Part shown: positions 45,173 through 55,800 of the stretch, piece by piece
Layout: each line of letters opens with the position of its first letter
Position numbering within the stretch: position 1 is the first letter of the stretch
Source: Spirosomataceae bacterium TFI 002
GTDB lineage: Bacteria; Bacteroidota; Bacteroidia; Cytophagales; Spirosomataceae
Reading direction: 5' to 3'
Assembly: GCA_900230115.1 (NCBI GenBank)
Contig: LT907983.1
Location: 4,448,774 to 4,512,773 of the forward strand
Length of the DNA: 64,000 nt
Translations under genes and position numbers: made by a program
Notes under the pieces: model-generated
What the model was told of the DNA's origin: nothing
Seen by the model: only the letters and a program-made list of their open reading frames with translations
Databases searched by the model: none

Positions 45173-46661
45173 TTCCTATATTTGTTAACATTTGATCGAT
45201 CAATCTACTAATATCAGGAGATACATTTGTCACTCTAATTAACACACCAAAAAGACCTAATACGAGCGTAGATTTATAAGTCAAAGCTAAAAGTCTTTGG
45301 AATATAGTATCACCTAGACCAGGAAGAATGAGCCCAATTGCAAACACCACTATTCCGATCAAAATAACGGTAAGCTGAGGTTTAGAGAAAGCGTGTATTT
45401 TGAAATACTTGTAAATAATAAAATTACGACTTAGGTTAAATAAAATTGTCGCGATTAAGGCCGCTATAGCTGCTCCATTTAGTCCATATCTTGGTATGAG
45501 TAGGTGATTCAACAAAAACAGTACAGAAACAAAAGAGATGATTAGCAATGAGTCTTTTTTGTAGTGTTTGGAGAAAACTAAAATCAAGGAATTTATTCCA
45601 AATGATAGGTCAATAAGTTTCGCAAATCCTACAATTATGAGTACCCACTTTCCTGCCGAATAGCTCGGTTTGATAAATGAAAAAAGCAAGTCAACATTGC
45701 ATACAACGGTAATGAACAAGGCTGTTCCAAATATGAGTTGTGTAAGTCCACTTTTCTTGAATATTTGATCAATTTTTGGATAATCTTTTTGTTCAAGTGC
45801 ATCTACTACAATGGCTGTGGAAGCTTTTAAGGATACTTGATAAGACATCATCATTACACTACCGAAGAGCAAACAAGTACTGTAAATTCCGGTATTTGCA
45901 AGTCCAAGGTATTCGTATACCATTAAGGTATCTAACCGTGTTATCACTATAGAGGATAGGCCAGTGAGAATACTGAAAATTGCATATTTAACAAACTCAA
46001 GTCTAAAGCCTTTTGTGAAAATCGTGGTAACAGGAGAAAAAGAAAAATCACCAAGTCGATAGCAATGCCATAACATAAGAGGGAATTGCGAGAAAATGGA
46101 TATTGTCCACAAAACCATAAATTGGTCAAAATCTACAAGGTCGCTTATGTAAGCTATTACTGCGGCTAATATTAGAATTCTTTGGGCAAATTGACTTAAG
46201 AAGTTACCTACAATCGTGTCATACAGTCCTCTTGCATAATTGAAAAGGAGATTGAATAAAGTGGTTGCGAGGATTATGGGAAAAAGAAAGTAGTAGTACT
46301 TCTCAAATAACCCATTATCCGTAGTATTTAATGTACTTGTAATGGGGGTTTTTAAGAAATGTAAAAAAAAGAATGAGATACTAATTCCAATACTGGCTGC
46401 TATAAAGCCGTAGAAAATAAAACCATTATGTTTCTTTTCTTTACTTCTGAATTTTGGAAAAAACTTAGTCCCTGCATTCCCAAATCCTAAGTCAGCAAAT
46501 AAAACAAGGATAAGCATCCAGCTGAATAGCATTTGGAGCAAACCGTTTTGTTCTTCAGTGAAGAAATTAGGTATGAGAAAAGCTTGCGTAATTGTGCCTA
46601 TTGCAACGCCCGCATACGACCAAATTGTGCCAATTATTGTTTGACGTTTAATAACGCTCAT
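45159..46661 (-). CDS. Polysaccharide flippase, Wzx/MATE-like
   Basis: 500 residues, around 12-14 membrane helices. The start is TIIGTIWSYAGVAIGTITQA and a conserved loop LLFNYARGLYDTIVGNFLSQ follows, typical of O-antigen/teichoic-acid flippases (MVF superfamily). It moves lipid-linked oligosaccharides across the inner membrane. No polymerase or ligase gene is in this island, so those are presumably elsewhere. Confidence 0.88.
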   Translation of the reverse strand: MSVIKRQTIIGTIWSYAGVAIGTITQAFLIPNFFTEEQNGLLQMLFSWMLILVLFADLGFGNAGTKFFPKFRSKEKKHNGFIFYGFIAASIGISISFFFLHFLKTPITSTLNTTDNGLFEKYYYFLFPIILATTLFNLLFNYARGLYDTIVGNFLSQFAQRILILAAVIAYISDLVDFDQFMVLWTISIFSQFPLMLWHCYRLGDFSFSPVTTIFTKGFRLEFVKYAIFSILTGLSSIVITRLDTLMVYEYLGLANTGIYSTCLLFGSVMMMSYQVSLKASTAIVVDALEQKDYPKIDQIFKKSGLTQLIFGTALFITVVCNVDLLFSFIKPSYSAGKWVLIIVGFAKLIDLSFGINSLILVFSKHYKKDSLLIISFVSVLFLLNHLLIPRYGLNGAAIAALIATILFNLSRNFIIYKYFKIHAFSKPQLTVILIGIVVFAIGLILPGLGDTIFQRLLALTYKSTLVLGLFGVLIRVTNVSPDISRLIDQMLTNIGIKFS

Positions 46662-46726
46662 TAAAATACTTTATCTTGCTTCTTAATAGATTGCATAGTT
46701 AGTAAAATCACAGCAAATAATCGCCA

Positions 46727-47614
46727 ATGAACCCTGTTCTACTTTTTTGTTATAATCGTAAATCTCACACTGAAGCTACCATAAATGCTCTATTGGCTAA
46801 TAAAGGAGCAAAGGATGTTGAACTTTATATTTATTCTGATGGTGCTAAAAGTGAATCTGACCTTGTAAAAGTAGTAGAACTTAGGGCATATATACATTCT
46901 ATTGTTGGATTTAAGAAAATTGTAATAAAAGAAAGTGATGTAAATAGAGGGCTTGCTAGTTCAATAATATCAGGAGTTTCAGAAATATTTGAAAAATATG
47001 AACGAGTCGTAGTCCTTGAAGATGATATTCTTACTTCTAGGGACTTTTTAGAGTTCACGAATTTGGCTTTGGATAAATATGAATTCAATAGAAAAGTATG
47101 CTCAATTTCGGGATATTCGTTTAGCCCTACAATTCCAATAGACTATACGGAAGATGTATACTTATCTGCTAGGGCCTCGTCTTGGGGTTGGGCAACCTGG
47201 AAAGATCGATGGAGTGATGTAGATTGGGAATTAAAAGAATTTGACGCTTTCATAAATAGCAAAACAGCCATCAATAAATTCAAAAATGGAGGCGATGACT
47301 TATTGCCAATGATTGTAAAATATCAAAAAGGAGTCATAGAATCTTGGGCGATCAGGTGGATATTTCATCACTTTAAAACCGAAAGCTACTGCTTGGTTCC
47401 TGTGAAATCAAAAGTTCAAAATATTGGGACAGATGGAACAGGTACAAATTTTAATGTGGTTGTAAATAAATACAAAGTTGAATTTGGAGAAAGTAATTTT
47501 GAATTACCCAATACAATTGAAAAGGACGACAGAATCTTTAAATCTTTTAAAGAATTCTATCGTCCCAGTCTTTTTCGTAAATGTATAAACTACCTTAAAT
47601 TTAAGATTTGGTAA
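46727..47614 (+). CDS. Glycosyltransferase, GT2-like
   Basis: 295 residues. PVLLFCYNRKSHTEATINAL, LYIYSDGAKSESD, RVVVLEDDILTSRDFLEF (acidic metal site) and SSWGWATWKDRWSDVDWE form the family pattern seen in sugar-transferase proteins of bacterial glycan clusters. Donor and acceptor unknown. It is divergent from the flippase by 65 bases and overlaps the convergent maeB stop by 14 bases. Confidence 0.8.
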   Translation: MNPVLLFCYNRKSHTEATINALLANKGAKDVELYIYSDGAKSESDLVKVVELRAYIHSIVGFKKIVIKESDVNRGLASSIISGVSEIFEKYERVVVLEDDILTSRDFLEFTNLALDKYEFNRKVCSISGYSFSPTIPIDYTEDVYLSARASSWGWATWKDRWSDVDWELKEFDAFINSKTAINKFKNGGDDLLPMIVKYQKGVIESWAIRWIFHHFKTESYCLVPVKSKVQNIGTDGTGTNFNVVVNKYKVEFGESNFELPNTIEKDDRIFKSFKEFYRPSLFRKCINYLKFKIW

Positions 47615-49898
47615 TACGCTGGGCATCTACAACTGCCATAGCTACCATGTTTACAATCTCTCTAACGGAAGCACCCAGCTGCAATACCTGAACTGGTTTC
47701 TTTAGACCTAATACCATAGGGCCAATTTTCTCAATTCCTGCTACTTCTTTTACAAAGTTATAAGCAATGTTTGCCGATGATAAATTAGGGAAAATAAAGG
47801 TATTTGCTCCTTCAGCAGCTAATTCACTAAATGGATGATTCTCTTGTAATAGTTCTTTGTCGAATGCCAAGTGAGCCTGCATTTCGCCGTCCACAATCAT
47901 TTCTGGGTGTTTTTGCTTTAGCTTTTTCACAGCAGTTCTCATTTTGATTGCAGCTGGGCCATTTGGCACTGAGCCAAAGTTGGAATAAGTTAAAAATGCA
48001 ATTCTAGGCTTGATGTTGAACTTCTCAACTTCTTTGGCTGCTAATTCAGCTATTTCAACTAAATCATCAACCTCTGGGTCAAAATTGATTGTAGTATCGG
48101 CTAAGAATAAGGGGCCAAAACGACTCATAAGGATATACATTCCCGACACCTTGTCTACACCATCTTGCTTTCCTATAATCTGTAAAGCTGGTCTTATCGT
48201 GTCAGGGTAGCTTCTACTAAGTCCACCAATCATTGCATCGGCAGCACCTTTTTCTACCATCATAGCACCATAGTAACTTCTACGGTTCATCATGTTGTGA
48301 GCTTCACGCAATGTGTAACCTTTACGTTTTCTGTTTTCGTAGAATTCGTCGCCATAGCTTTTTAGGGTTGCTTTCTCTTCAGCGTCCGCTGGATTCCATG
48401 GATTAATAATTTTTATATCTCCAAGGTCGATGCTATTCTGATTGAGAATCTTTTCGATTTTCTTGCGGTCACCCAAAAGTATAGGAATTGATAATCTGTC
48501 TTCAATGACTTGCTGAGCAGCTTTTAATACACTTAAGTTCTCAGCATCTGCGAATACTACTTTCTTTGGATTCCTTTTTGCCTTATTAATAATGACCTTG
48601 ATTAAGCTATTATCTTGACCAAGTCTTTTTGAAAGCATTGTTTCGTATGCATCCCAATCAGTAATAGGAGACTTAGCTACTCCAGAATCCATAGCGGCTT
48701 TTGCTACGGCAGGTGCCACAGTAGTAAGAAGTCTTGGATCTACAGGTTTTGGAATAATGTAATCTTTGCCAAATGAAAGATTACTTTCACCGTAGGCTAA
48801 GTTTACCATATCTGGCACAGGTTTGCGAGCTAGCTCGGCCAAAGCTTTTACAGCTGCAATTTTCATTGCCTCATTTATTTCTTTTGATCTTACATCCAAG
48901 GCTCCTCTAAAAATGTAAGGGAATCCTAAGACATTATTAACTTGGTTAGGATAGTCCGATCTTCCTGTTGCCATAATAATGTCTTTCCTTGCAGAAGTAG
49001 CATCTTCGTAGCTTATCTCAGGTGTGGGGTTTGCCATAGCGAAGACAATACAATCCTTTGCCATAGATTTCACCATTTCCTTATTGAGAATGTTACCTCT
49101 AGATAGCCCTATGAATACATCAGCTCCATTTAAAGCATCTTCTAAAGTAGTTTCAGCTGGCAAAGAATCGTTGGCAAATTCAGATTTTTTACCATCTAGA
49201 TTTGTACGTGAAGGGTGAATAAGACCCTTGCTGTCGAACATGAAAATGTTTTTCTTGTCGGCTCCTAACGAGTGGTAAAGTCTGGTACAAGAAATGGCAG
49301 ACGCACCCGCACCATTTACAATAATTTTGACCTTGTTTATTTTCTTTTTAACTAATTCCAAAGCATTCAACAAGGCAGCAGCACTAATAATGGCTGTACC
49401 ATGTTGGTCATCATGCATTACTGGAATGTTCATTTCCTTTTTGAGTCTTTCTTCTATTTCGAAACACTCTGGAGCAGAAATATCTTCTAGGTTAATTCCA
49501 CCAAAAGTAGGTTCAAGTATTTTTACCGTTCTGATAAATTCTTCTACATCTTTTGTGTCTAGTTCTAGGTCAAAAACATCTATATCTGCGTATATTTTGA
49601 ACAGAAGTCCTTTACCTTCCATTACTGGCTTACCTGCTTCTGGTCCGATGTCGCCTAGTCCTAAAACGGCTGTACCATTGCTTATTACTGCTACTAAGTT
49701 ACCTTTTGCAGTATACTTATATACATCTTCTTTATTTGCTGCAATTTCCAAGCATGGGTCAGCAACTCCAGGAGAATATGCTAGAGAAAGGTCTCTTTGA
49801 TTGGCATACTCTTTTGATGGAATAACTTCAATTTTCCCAGGTCTACCTTTGGCATGATAGTGTAAAGCTTCGGCTTTTAGGTTGTCTTTTTTACTCAT
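47601..49898 (-). CDS. maeB: NADP-dependent malic enzyme with phosphotransacetylase-like domain
   Basis: 765 residues, the MaeB hybrid type. Malic enzyme part (1 to about 420): DLSLAYSPGVADPCLEI, HDDQHGTAIISAAALLNALE and the NADP fold IIVNGAGASAISCTRLYHSLG. C-terminal phosphotransacetylase-like part (about 430-765): KVVFADAENLSVLKAAQQVI and ADAMIGGLSRSYPDTIRPAL. The second part usually gives acetyl-CoA-type allosteric control rather than acetyl transfer. The enzyme makes pyruvate, CO2 and NADPH from malate. Confidence 0.95.
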   Translation of the reverse strand: MSKKDNLKAEALHYHAKGRPGKIEVIPSKEYANQRDLSLAYSPGVADPCLEIAANKEDVYKYTAKGNLVAVISNGTAVLGLGDIGPEAGKPVMEGKGLLFKIYADIDVFDLELDTKDVEEFIRTVKILEPTFGGINLEDISAPECFEIEERLKKEMNIPVMHDDQHGTAIISAAALLNALELVKKKINKVKIIVNGAGASAISCTRLYHSLGADKKNIFMFDSKGLIHPSRTNLDGKKSEFANDSLPAETTLEDALNGADVFIGLSRGNILNKEMVKSMAKDCIVFAMANPTPEISYEDATSARKDIIMATGRSDYPNQVNNVLGFPYIFRGALDVRSKEINEAMKIAAVKALAELARKPVPDMVNLAYGESNLSFGKDYIIPKPVDPRLLTTVAPAVAKAAMDSGVAKSPITDWDAYETMLSKRLGQDNSLIKVIINKAKRNPKKVVFADAENLSVLKAAQQVIEDRLSIPILLGDRKKIEKILNQNSIDLGDIKIINPWNPADAEEKATLKSYGDEFYENRKRKGYTLREAHNMMNRRSYYGAMMVEKGAADAMIGGLSRSYPDTIRPALQIIGKQDGVDKVSGMYILMSRFGPLFLADTTINFDPEVDDLVEIAELAAKEVEKFNIKPRIAFLTYSNFGSVPNGPAAIKMRTAVKKLKQKHPEMIVDGEMQAHLAFDKELLQENHPFSELAAEGANTFIFPNLSSANIAYNFVKEVAGIEKIGPMVLGLKKPVQVLQLGASVREIVNMVAMAVVDAQRITKS

Positions 49899-50038
49899 AG
49901 TTATTGATGGTGTTATTGCTGATACGAAGGTACGTAGTTTTCCTATGAAGCAGGCAAAAAATATTATTTCTCAAGTTCGAATCACGTTAAGATCAAATCC
50001 TGAATGTTATCAATTTATAAACTTTAAGTTTCAAAATA

Positions 50039-51130
50039 TTATAAATTCCTATGGAGTTTAACTACTTTTTCTTCAAAAACAGAGCCTATTAATAATGTAT
50101 TTGACGTATCCGTAATGAAATAGGAAGCCACACTTGAACCAGAAATTGGGTTTCCATCATTCATATAAACTTCTTCTTGAAGAAACTTATGCTTTGTGCC
50201 AGGTTGATAAACAACTTTAATGACTTCTGATGGGGAGTTTTTAGATATGTCTTTTGCATGACCCAAGTATTTGAGAAGTTTTGGATGACAACCAATCCAT
50301 AAGTCACCGAATTTGTCAATTTCTATATTGTCGGGTGCTGTCCAAAGGTATTTTTGATCAAGTATTTTTCTTGGACCAAAGTCTTGGGTGTGTGAGTAAA
50401 CGTAAAGTTTGTTCTCCGTTGTTGCAGCAACATATAGGTACTTTTTATCAGGCGAAATGTTGATCCCATTTGGATATGCAATATTTTGAGAAACCACTGA
50501 GGCGTCTCCATCTTGGAAGAAAACTACATTACCGGATTTCTCTAAAAGGAAATCGCCTAAAAACCTTCTTAACCCATTAGGAATAGTATGATCATTAGTT
50601 ATGTAAAAGGAGTTTAAGCCTATGGCCTGAACATCATTTGGGAATTTTATTTGTTCGTGAACGAATCTTTTTTCAAAAACTAGGCTGTCGTCAAAAACTC
50701 TAAACCTAATGATACTATTCAGGTCGTCTTCATGGTTCACCACAAAAAGGTACTTGTTGCCATCTTCAGTCTTAAAAAGTGATATTCCGTGTGGTCGAAA
50801 TGGGAACGGTAGCTCTTTAGGTAAAATAGGATTTAGATCTAGGTTTTCGTCCATTACGCTAGCTTTGAAAAGCATTCCAGTAGTTTCAAAATTTCTACGG
50901 TCGTGAGAAGAAAAATATACATCTGCATTTTCTAAATCAGTGACTATATCTTCTACTCCAGCCGCAGATTCAATAACGATTTCGCTTCCATCAAAGTGTG
51001 GATTTATTTTGTGAAAAAAACCTGCTTCTTTCAATATGAAAAGCACAACAAGGACAGCTAAAAGTGAAATGGTTTGTAGAATTTTCAATAACATAAAATC
51101 AAAATAATCAATTTTGGATAAATAGTTCAC
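50039..51130 (-). CDS. Paraoxonase (PON)-like lactonase, membrane-anchored
   Basis: 363 residues. An N-terminal membrane helix (about 14-33) anchors a six-bladed propeller. Residues known from human PON1 line up: calcium ligands E60/D61 (VEDIVT), N165 (PNDVQAIG), N221 (PNGINISPD) and D267/N268 (PDNIEID), plus both catalytic histidines, His114 (RPHGIS) and His133 (VVNHED). Such enzymes hydrolyse lactones and aryl esters; acyl-homoserine lactones are a possible substrate. Met13 (51094) is an alternative start that would put the helix at the very N-terminus. Confidence 0.85.
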   Translation of the reverse strand: MNYLSKIDYFDFMLLKILQTISLLAVLVVLFILKEAGFFHKINPHFDGSEIVIESAAGVEDIVTDLENADVYFSSHDRRNFETTGMLFKASVMDENLDLNPILPKELPFPFRPHGISLFKTEDGNKYLFVVNHEDDLNSIIRFRVFDDSLVFEKRFVHEQIKFPNDVQAIGLNSFYITNDHTIPNGLRRFLGDFLLEKSGNVVFFQDGDASVVSQNIAYPNGINISPDKKYLYVAATTENKLYVYSHTQDFGPRKILDQKYLWTAPDNIEIDKFGDLWIGCHPKLLKYLGHAKDISKNSPSEVIKVVYQPGTKHKFLQEEVYMNDGNPISGSSVASYFITDTSNTLLIGSVFEEKVVKLHRNL

Positions 51131-51296
51131 GCAAAGCCGAAATGTAAAATCGTGAATTCAACTCCGAGCTTTACTTAAAGGTAAAGCGTTTTTGGTTATA
51201 CTGGTTAAGTTATCAATAGAATTACATTCTAATATTAGGTTTATGAGTTTTAATGAGCTAACCTTTACGTTTTAAACCCTTAAATACTAATATATT

Positions 51297-51584
51297 ATGA
51301 TGTCATTAATTGTACAGTTATTAAGTGGAGCAATAGGTGGAAACCTAGCAGGTTCTATTCTCAAAGAAAGCTCATTGGGTACACTTTGGAACTCAATTGC
51401 AGGTATTGTGGGAGGTGCACTTGGAGGGCAACTTATTGGTTTGATATTACCCTCAGTAGAAGCCGCCTCCAATAGTGGTAGCATGTCTATGAGCAATATA
51501 CTTTCATCCATTGCCGCAGGAGGAGTAGGAGGTGGGGTAGTAATGTTTGTGGTCAGCTTAATTAAAAAAGCAATGAATAAATAA
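51297..51584 (+). CDS. Small glycine-zipper membrane protein
   Basis: 95 residues, three hydrophobic segments with GxxxG patterns (SGAIGGNLAGSI, AGIVGGALGGQLIGLI, GGVGGGVVMFVVSLIKK). It resembles small bacteroidete membrane proteins of unknown role, distantly like GlsB/YeaQ stress proteins. Monocistronic, followed at once by a terminator shared with the opposite gene. The start is one of two adjacent ATGs. Confidence 0.7.
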   Translation: MMSLIVQLLSGAIGGNLAGSILKESSLGTLWNSIAGIVGGALGGQLIGLILPSVEAASNSGSMSMSNILSSIAAGGVGGGVVMFVVSLIKKAMNK

Positions 51585-51587
51585 TGA

Positions 51588-51623
51588 AAACTGGAGGAGC
51601 AAATCTTGACTCCTCCAATTTTT
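51588..51623. terminator. Bidirectional terminator
   Basis: TGGAGGAG (51592-51599) pairs perfectly with CTCCTCCA (51610-51617), with A-rich sequence on the left and T on the right. It can end both the small membrane protein gene and the minus-strand TIM-barrel gene, whose stop codon is at 51623-51625. Confidence 0.8.
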
Positions 51624-52576
51624 TATACTGTGAAGCTTTTCATGTATTTCGCATCTTCTACTATCGCTTGAATTGGTGGCATAGTATCAAAACGCTCTTG
51701 CTCAGCAATGAAATACTCCATTCCGTTTTCTTTTGCCAAAGGTAGAAGTTTTTTAAAGTCTATTTGACCCTGTCCAAGGTTACAAGAACCTCCTAGTGGC
51801 CAGAAATCGCCTTCTGGAGTTTCGTTATTCTCAATTTCCTCAAGTTTTGCATTTGGGAGTAAGTCTTTAACATGACAAAGCTTAAATCTAGAATTATGTT
51901 TTTTCAACCATTCTACGGGATCTTGTCCTGCTTTTATAACCCAATACATATCCATTTCGAAATCGACTAATGAAGGGTCGGTGTTTTCAATTAAAATATT
52001 TTCGGGCAGCTCACCAGATTCACATGGTAGAAATTCAATATGATGGTTGTGATAAGCCGTACGAATTCCGTTTGCTTTACATATTTCACCTTGGCGATTT
52101 AGACCTTCTGCTACTTTCATCCACTCATCTTTTGTTTTCAATTCTCCTGGAAATGGATTGATTAAGTATTTGAGTCCAATTGATGCGGCATCTGCGGCTA
52201 GTTTCTTAAACTCCTCTTCTGTGCTTATATCGGTGGTGTATTCTGGGCTACAGTGACTTGCCTTTATTTTTAATCCTAAATCTGTTAGGATTTTTCCAAA
52301 TTCTTTAGCCTCATACCCCCAAAAGATTCCTTTATCACCTCCAAAGCTTTCTACATAATTGAATCCGGCATCTGCAACCGCTTTTAGTGTTGCTAAGGAA
52401 TCTAATGCCAAGTCTTCTTTTATTGTCCATAATTGAAGTCCGAATTCATTAAAAATTGGAGTTGACGTAGCGGTTTCTTCGGTGTTTTGGTTATTGCCAC
52501 ATGCTTGTAGGATTGATATGGTGGAAGCAGTCAAACCAAGTGCTCCTATTTGACCGAGGAAGTTTCTTCTTTTCAT
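51623..52576 (-). CDS. Tat-exported TIM-barrel lipoprotein, sugar isomerase/epimerase-like
   Basis: 317 residues. KRRNFLGQIGALGL is a twin-arginine signal, and ILQAC with Cys26 gives a lipobox, so a folded enzyme is exported and lipid-anchored. The body is a xylose-isomerase-like (AP endonuclease 2) TIM barrel: FGLQLWTIKEDL, YVESFGGD, AYHNHHIEFLP, FEMDMYWVIKAGQDPV, KLCHVKDLLP, FIAEQERFDT; likely metal ligands Glu/Asp/His are in these strands. Substrate is probably a sugar acid or sugar; the exact reaction is unknown. Confidence 0.85.
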   Translation of the reverse strand: MKRRNFLGQIGALGLTASTISILQACGNNQNTEETATSTPIFNEFGLQLWTIKEDLALDSLATLKAVADAGFNYVESFGGDKGIFWGYEAKEFGKILTDLGLKIKASHCSPEYTTDISTEEEFKKLAADAASIGLKYLINPFPGELKTKDEWMKVAEGLNRQGEICKANGIRTAYHNHHIEFLPCESGELPENILIENTDPSLVDFEMDMYWVIKAGQDPVEWLKKHNSRFKLCHVKDLLPNAKLEEIENNETPEGDFWPLGGSCNLGQGQIDFKKLLPLAKENGMEYFIAEQERFDTMPPIQAIVEDAKYMKSFTV

Positions 52577-52800
52577 TTTAGGTAAATTTTAGATTAAGCC
52601 GACAATTTACGAAAAATGCCATTAATCATTTAAGTACCTTTTAATAAGTAAATTATAAACTCATGTGCATAATTTAATTCCTTGATATAGAGCTACTTGG
52701 TATAATAATTGCACCGCTTGATAATTACTACTTTGGGTTTGAATTTATAAAAGATGGAAGTGACAATTTAAGTTGTTGCTCTATCAGAGAGGCTTTTGAT
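52577..52800. other. Divergent gap before the giant adhesin
   Basis: 224 AT-rich bases between the TIM-barrel gene and the adhesin. Near 52727-52736 TACTACTTTGGG contains a near -7 element with wrong spacing. No perfect TAnnTTTG is seen for either gene, so the adhesin may use a non-consensus or activated promoter. Confidence 0.4.
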
Positions 52801-55800
52801 ATGAGAATAAAATCTATAATTGCATTTTTGTTATTTTTCATAAGTACTATTGCGTTTTCGCAAGTGCAGTTAGTAAAATCGGTTAGCACTTCCTCTGCGA
52901 ATGTTGGAACGCCTTTTACTTACAGTATTCAAATAAATTGTCCTAGTACTGTTGGTACTTGTAATAATGTAGTTGTATATGATCCATTGCCCGCTAGTGT
53001 AGAATATATTGGAGCGAGTGCACCTACTGGAAATGTACAAAGTATTGTATACGAATCTGGGCTTCACAGGGTGAAAATTACCATGAACCCTACATTGAAT
53101 GGTACAACAGATGATGTTCAACTTTCAGTAGGTTTTAGAACGGGGACTTACACAGGAACTGTAGCCTCTAACACCGCATATGATAGTCCTTCTAATACCA
53201 ACCCTTCAAATACTGTTACTACAACTGCAACAAATGGAGCTTATCCAATTAGCTTTTACGATGGTATTGAGTTTCAAAAGTTAGCTGATACGGTAAGCTC
53301 TCCTGGAGATGGTGTGGAATATGGACTAAACTTTGGAAACTACAGTCAATCTAAAAGCCTGATTAATTTTGAATATGAAGATACTTTTCCGGCCAATTTT
53401 AGATTGCATCAGGTCGCAAGTGTTTATTACAATACCCCAGGAGCAACTCTAATAAAATATCAATTATACTATAAGACTAATTTAAATTCCACTTATCAAG
53501 CTTGGCCATCTGGTTCGGGCAATCTAGGTACCCAAGAATATAGAAATGTTTCTTCGCTTAGCTTACCAGTTAATGAGTATGTTTCAGGAATTAAGTTTGT
53601 ATTCTTAGATCCTATTCCTGGAGGAGGTAGTTATTTGAAGTGGAAAAATGGTAACAAGGCGGGAAACCTTCTTGGAACTTTATCCTCAAGTTTAACTCCA
53701 AATGTGAGCACAGTATCCAACTGTGCTACCGCATCTGGAAGCTGGTCAACGGGTGGATCGGCGTACATAAATTATGTAAATAGCAGTAGCGGATCTGCCG
53801 CTTGTAATACGACCATAATTAGAAATCCACAGCCAATATTCTTAAGTGAAAAACAAGAAGTTAATTTTAAATCTGGGTTTATAGCCGGTGATACATTAAC
53901 TTTTGAAATTTATTTTGGTAATCAGGGAAACTCTGGAGCAGATTTAATTAATCCTATTTTAATAGACCTTTTGCCTCCAGAATTAGAATATGTTAGTTCA
54001 ACTTTATATTCTGGCTGGGGAAGTCCTTTCGGAGGTTCGGCACCAAGTATAACACCAACTATTACTCCGGATTATAAAAGCACAGGTAAAACCCTTGTAA
54101 AGTATGATATGACAGGTCATACCGTTACTCATTCTGGTAATGGAGATTCAAAAGTTTTTATTATTAGGGTCAAAGCTAAAATCAAACCGGGAGTCCCAAC
54201 GGGTGCATACAATAATGAAGCTTTTTTCCTAAACAGTACCCCTGGTACAACTTTATGGGATTATTGGACTTCTGCGAGCAATCATGGACTAGTAAGTGAT
54301 GTAAACGATATTGACAATGACTCGAACACAAGTGAAAAGTTTCAAAGAGTGTTGGCACCTTTCAATGTTGTTTTCCCATCTGGTGCAGGTCTTGAATCGA
54401 TAAAATGGGTGAAAGGTTCGAATGATTCCTTATACACTCGCTATCCATTGATAGGTAGTAGTAGTCCTGGAGGAACAGCGGATTATAAACTGGTAGTGAA
54501 AAACCTAGGTGGTGTTCCTATGAAGGACATCAAGGTTATAGATATTTTACCTTTTGTTGGAGATAAGGGAGTTATTGACTTGAGCAACAGAGACTCTCAA
54601 TGGCGTCCATTTTTGGTGGATACTGTCTTTGCCGCAAATAGTAATATTGAGGTTTATTACAGTACTGTAACCAATCCCTGTAGAAATGAATTAACTCCAG
54701 GAACACCAAGTCCATGCGATAGTCCAAATTGGTCACTAACACCGCCTTCAGATATTAAATCTGTTCAATCGTTGAAGTTTGATTTTGGCTCACTGGTAAT
54801 GCAACCTAGTGATTCTATAGTTATTGAGTGGCCGATGAGAATCCCATTTCCAACCCCTCCAACAGGAGAAACTGCTTGGAATTCTTTTGGATATATCGCA
54901 ACAAGGTCAGACAATAATACAGTTTTATTAGCGTCAGAACCTATCAAGGTGGGTGTGGCTGTTAATGCAATGGAGCCTGCCGTTTTGGGTGATTTTGTTT
55001 GGGAAGATTCTAATGCAAATGGTGTTCAAGATGAGTCAAATACAGGTATAAATGACCTAAGGGTAGATTTGTATAAAGCATTAGGGACTACTCCCAATCC
55101 AGCTTTAGATCCATTGGTGAGCTTTACATTGACGAGTAACAATGCCAGTAATGAACCAGGATTCTATATCTTTTCAAATTTAGTAGCAGGTGATTATTAC
55201 GTAGTGATAGAGAAACCTACTGGTATGCTTGTATCTACAAAAGACACAACAATCGCAAATGATCAAACAGATTCTGATGGAGTTTTAACAACATTTAATA
55301 GTAACCAAGTAGCGATTTCAAGTATTGTTACATTAGGTGGCTTGGAAACAAACTTGTCTTTGGATCAAGGTTTTCATCTTCCTTGTTCTAATACTGTAAC
55401 TGCCACTGCTGCGAATAATGGTCCGAGGTGTGCAAATTCTACTTTGAACTTAACAGCAAGTTCAAATACTGGAACAGTATTCTCATGGTCTGGTCCAAAT
55501 GGTTTTAATTCAAATCTCCAAAACCCGACAATTTCCAATACTTCAATAGCCAATGCAGGAGTTTACACAGTCCATGTAAATGATGGTACGGCTTGCTGGA
55601 CTTCAGCAACAACCAACGTTGTGATTCCAGTCGTTAACATTACGAATATAAGCATTGGGTCATGTATCAATCAACCATTACAAGATGTGGCAGAGGTTTC
55701 AGTTACTGTAACATGGAATAATGTTCAATCTGGAGATAAGATTTTTGTAAAAATTGGCGATAAAACGGAATTTATTAATGCCTCAGGAGGGGCAAGTTCT

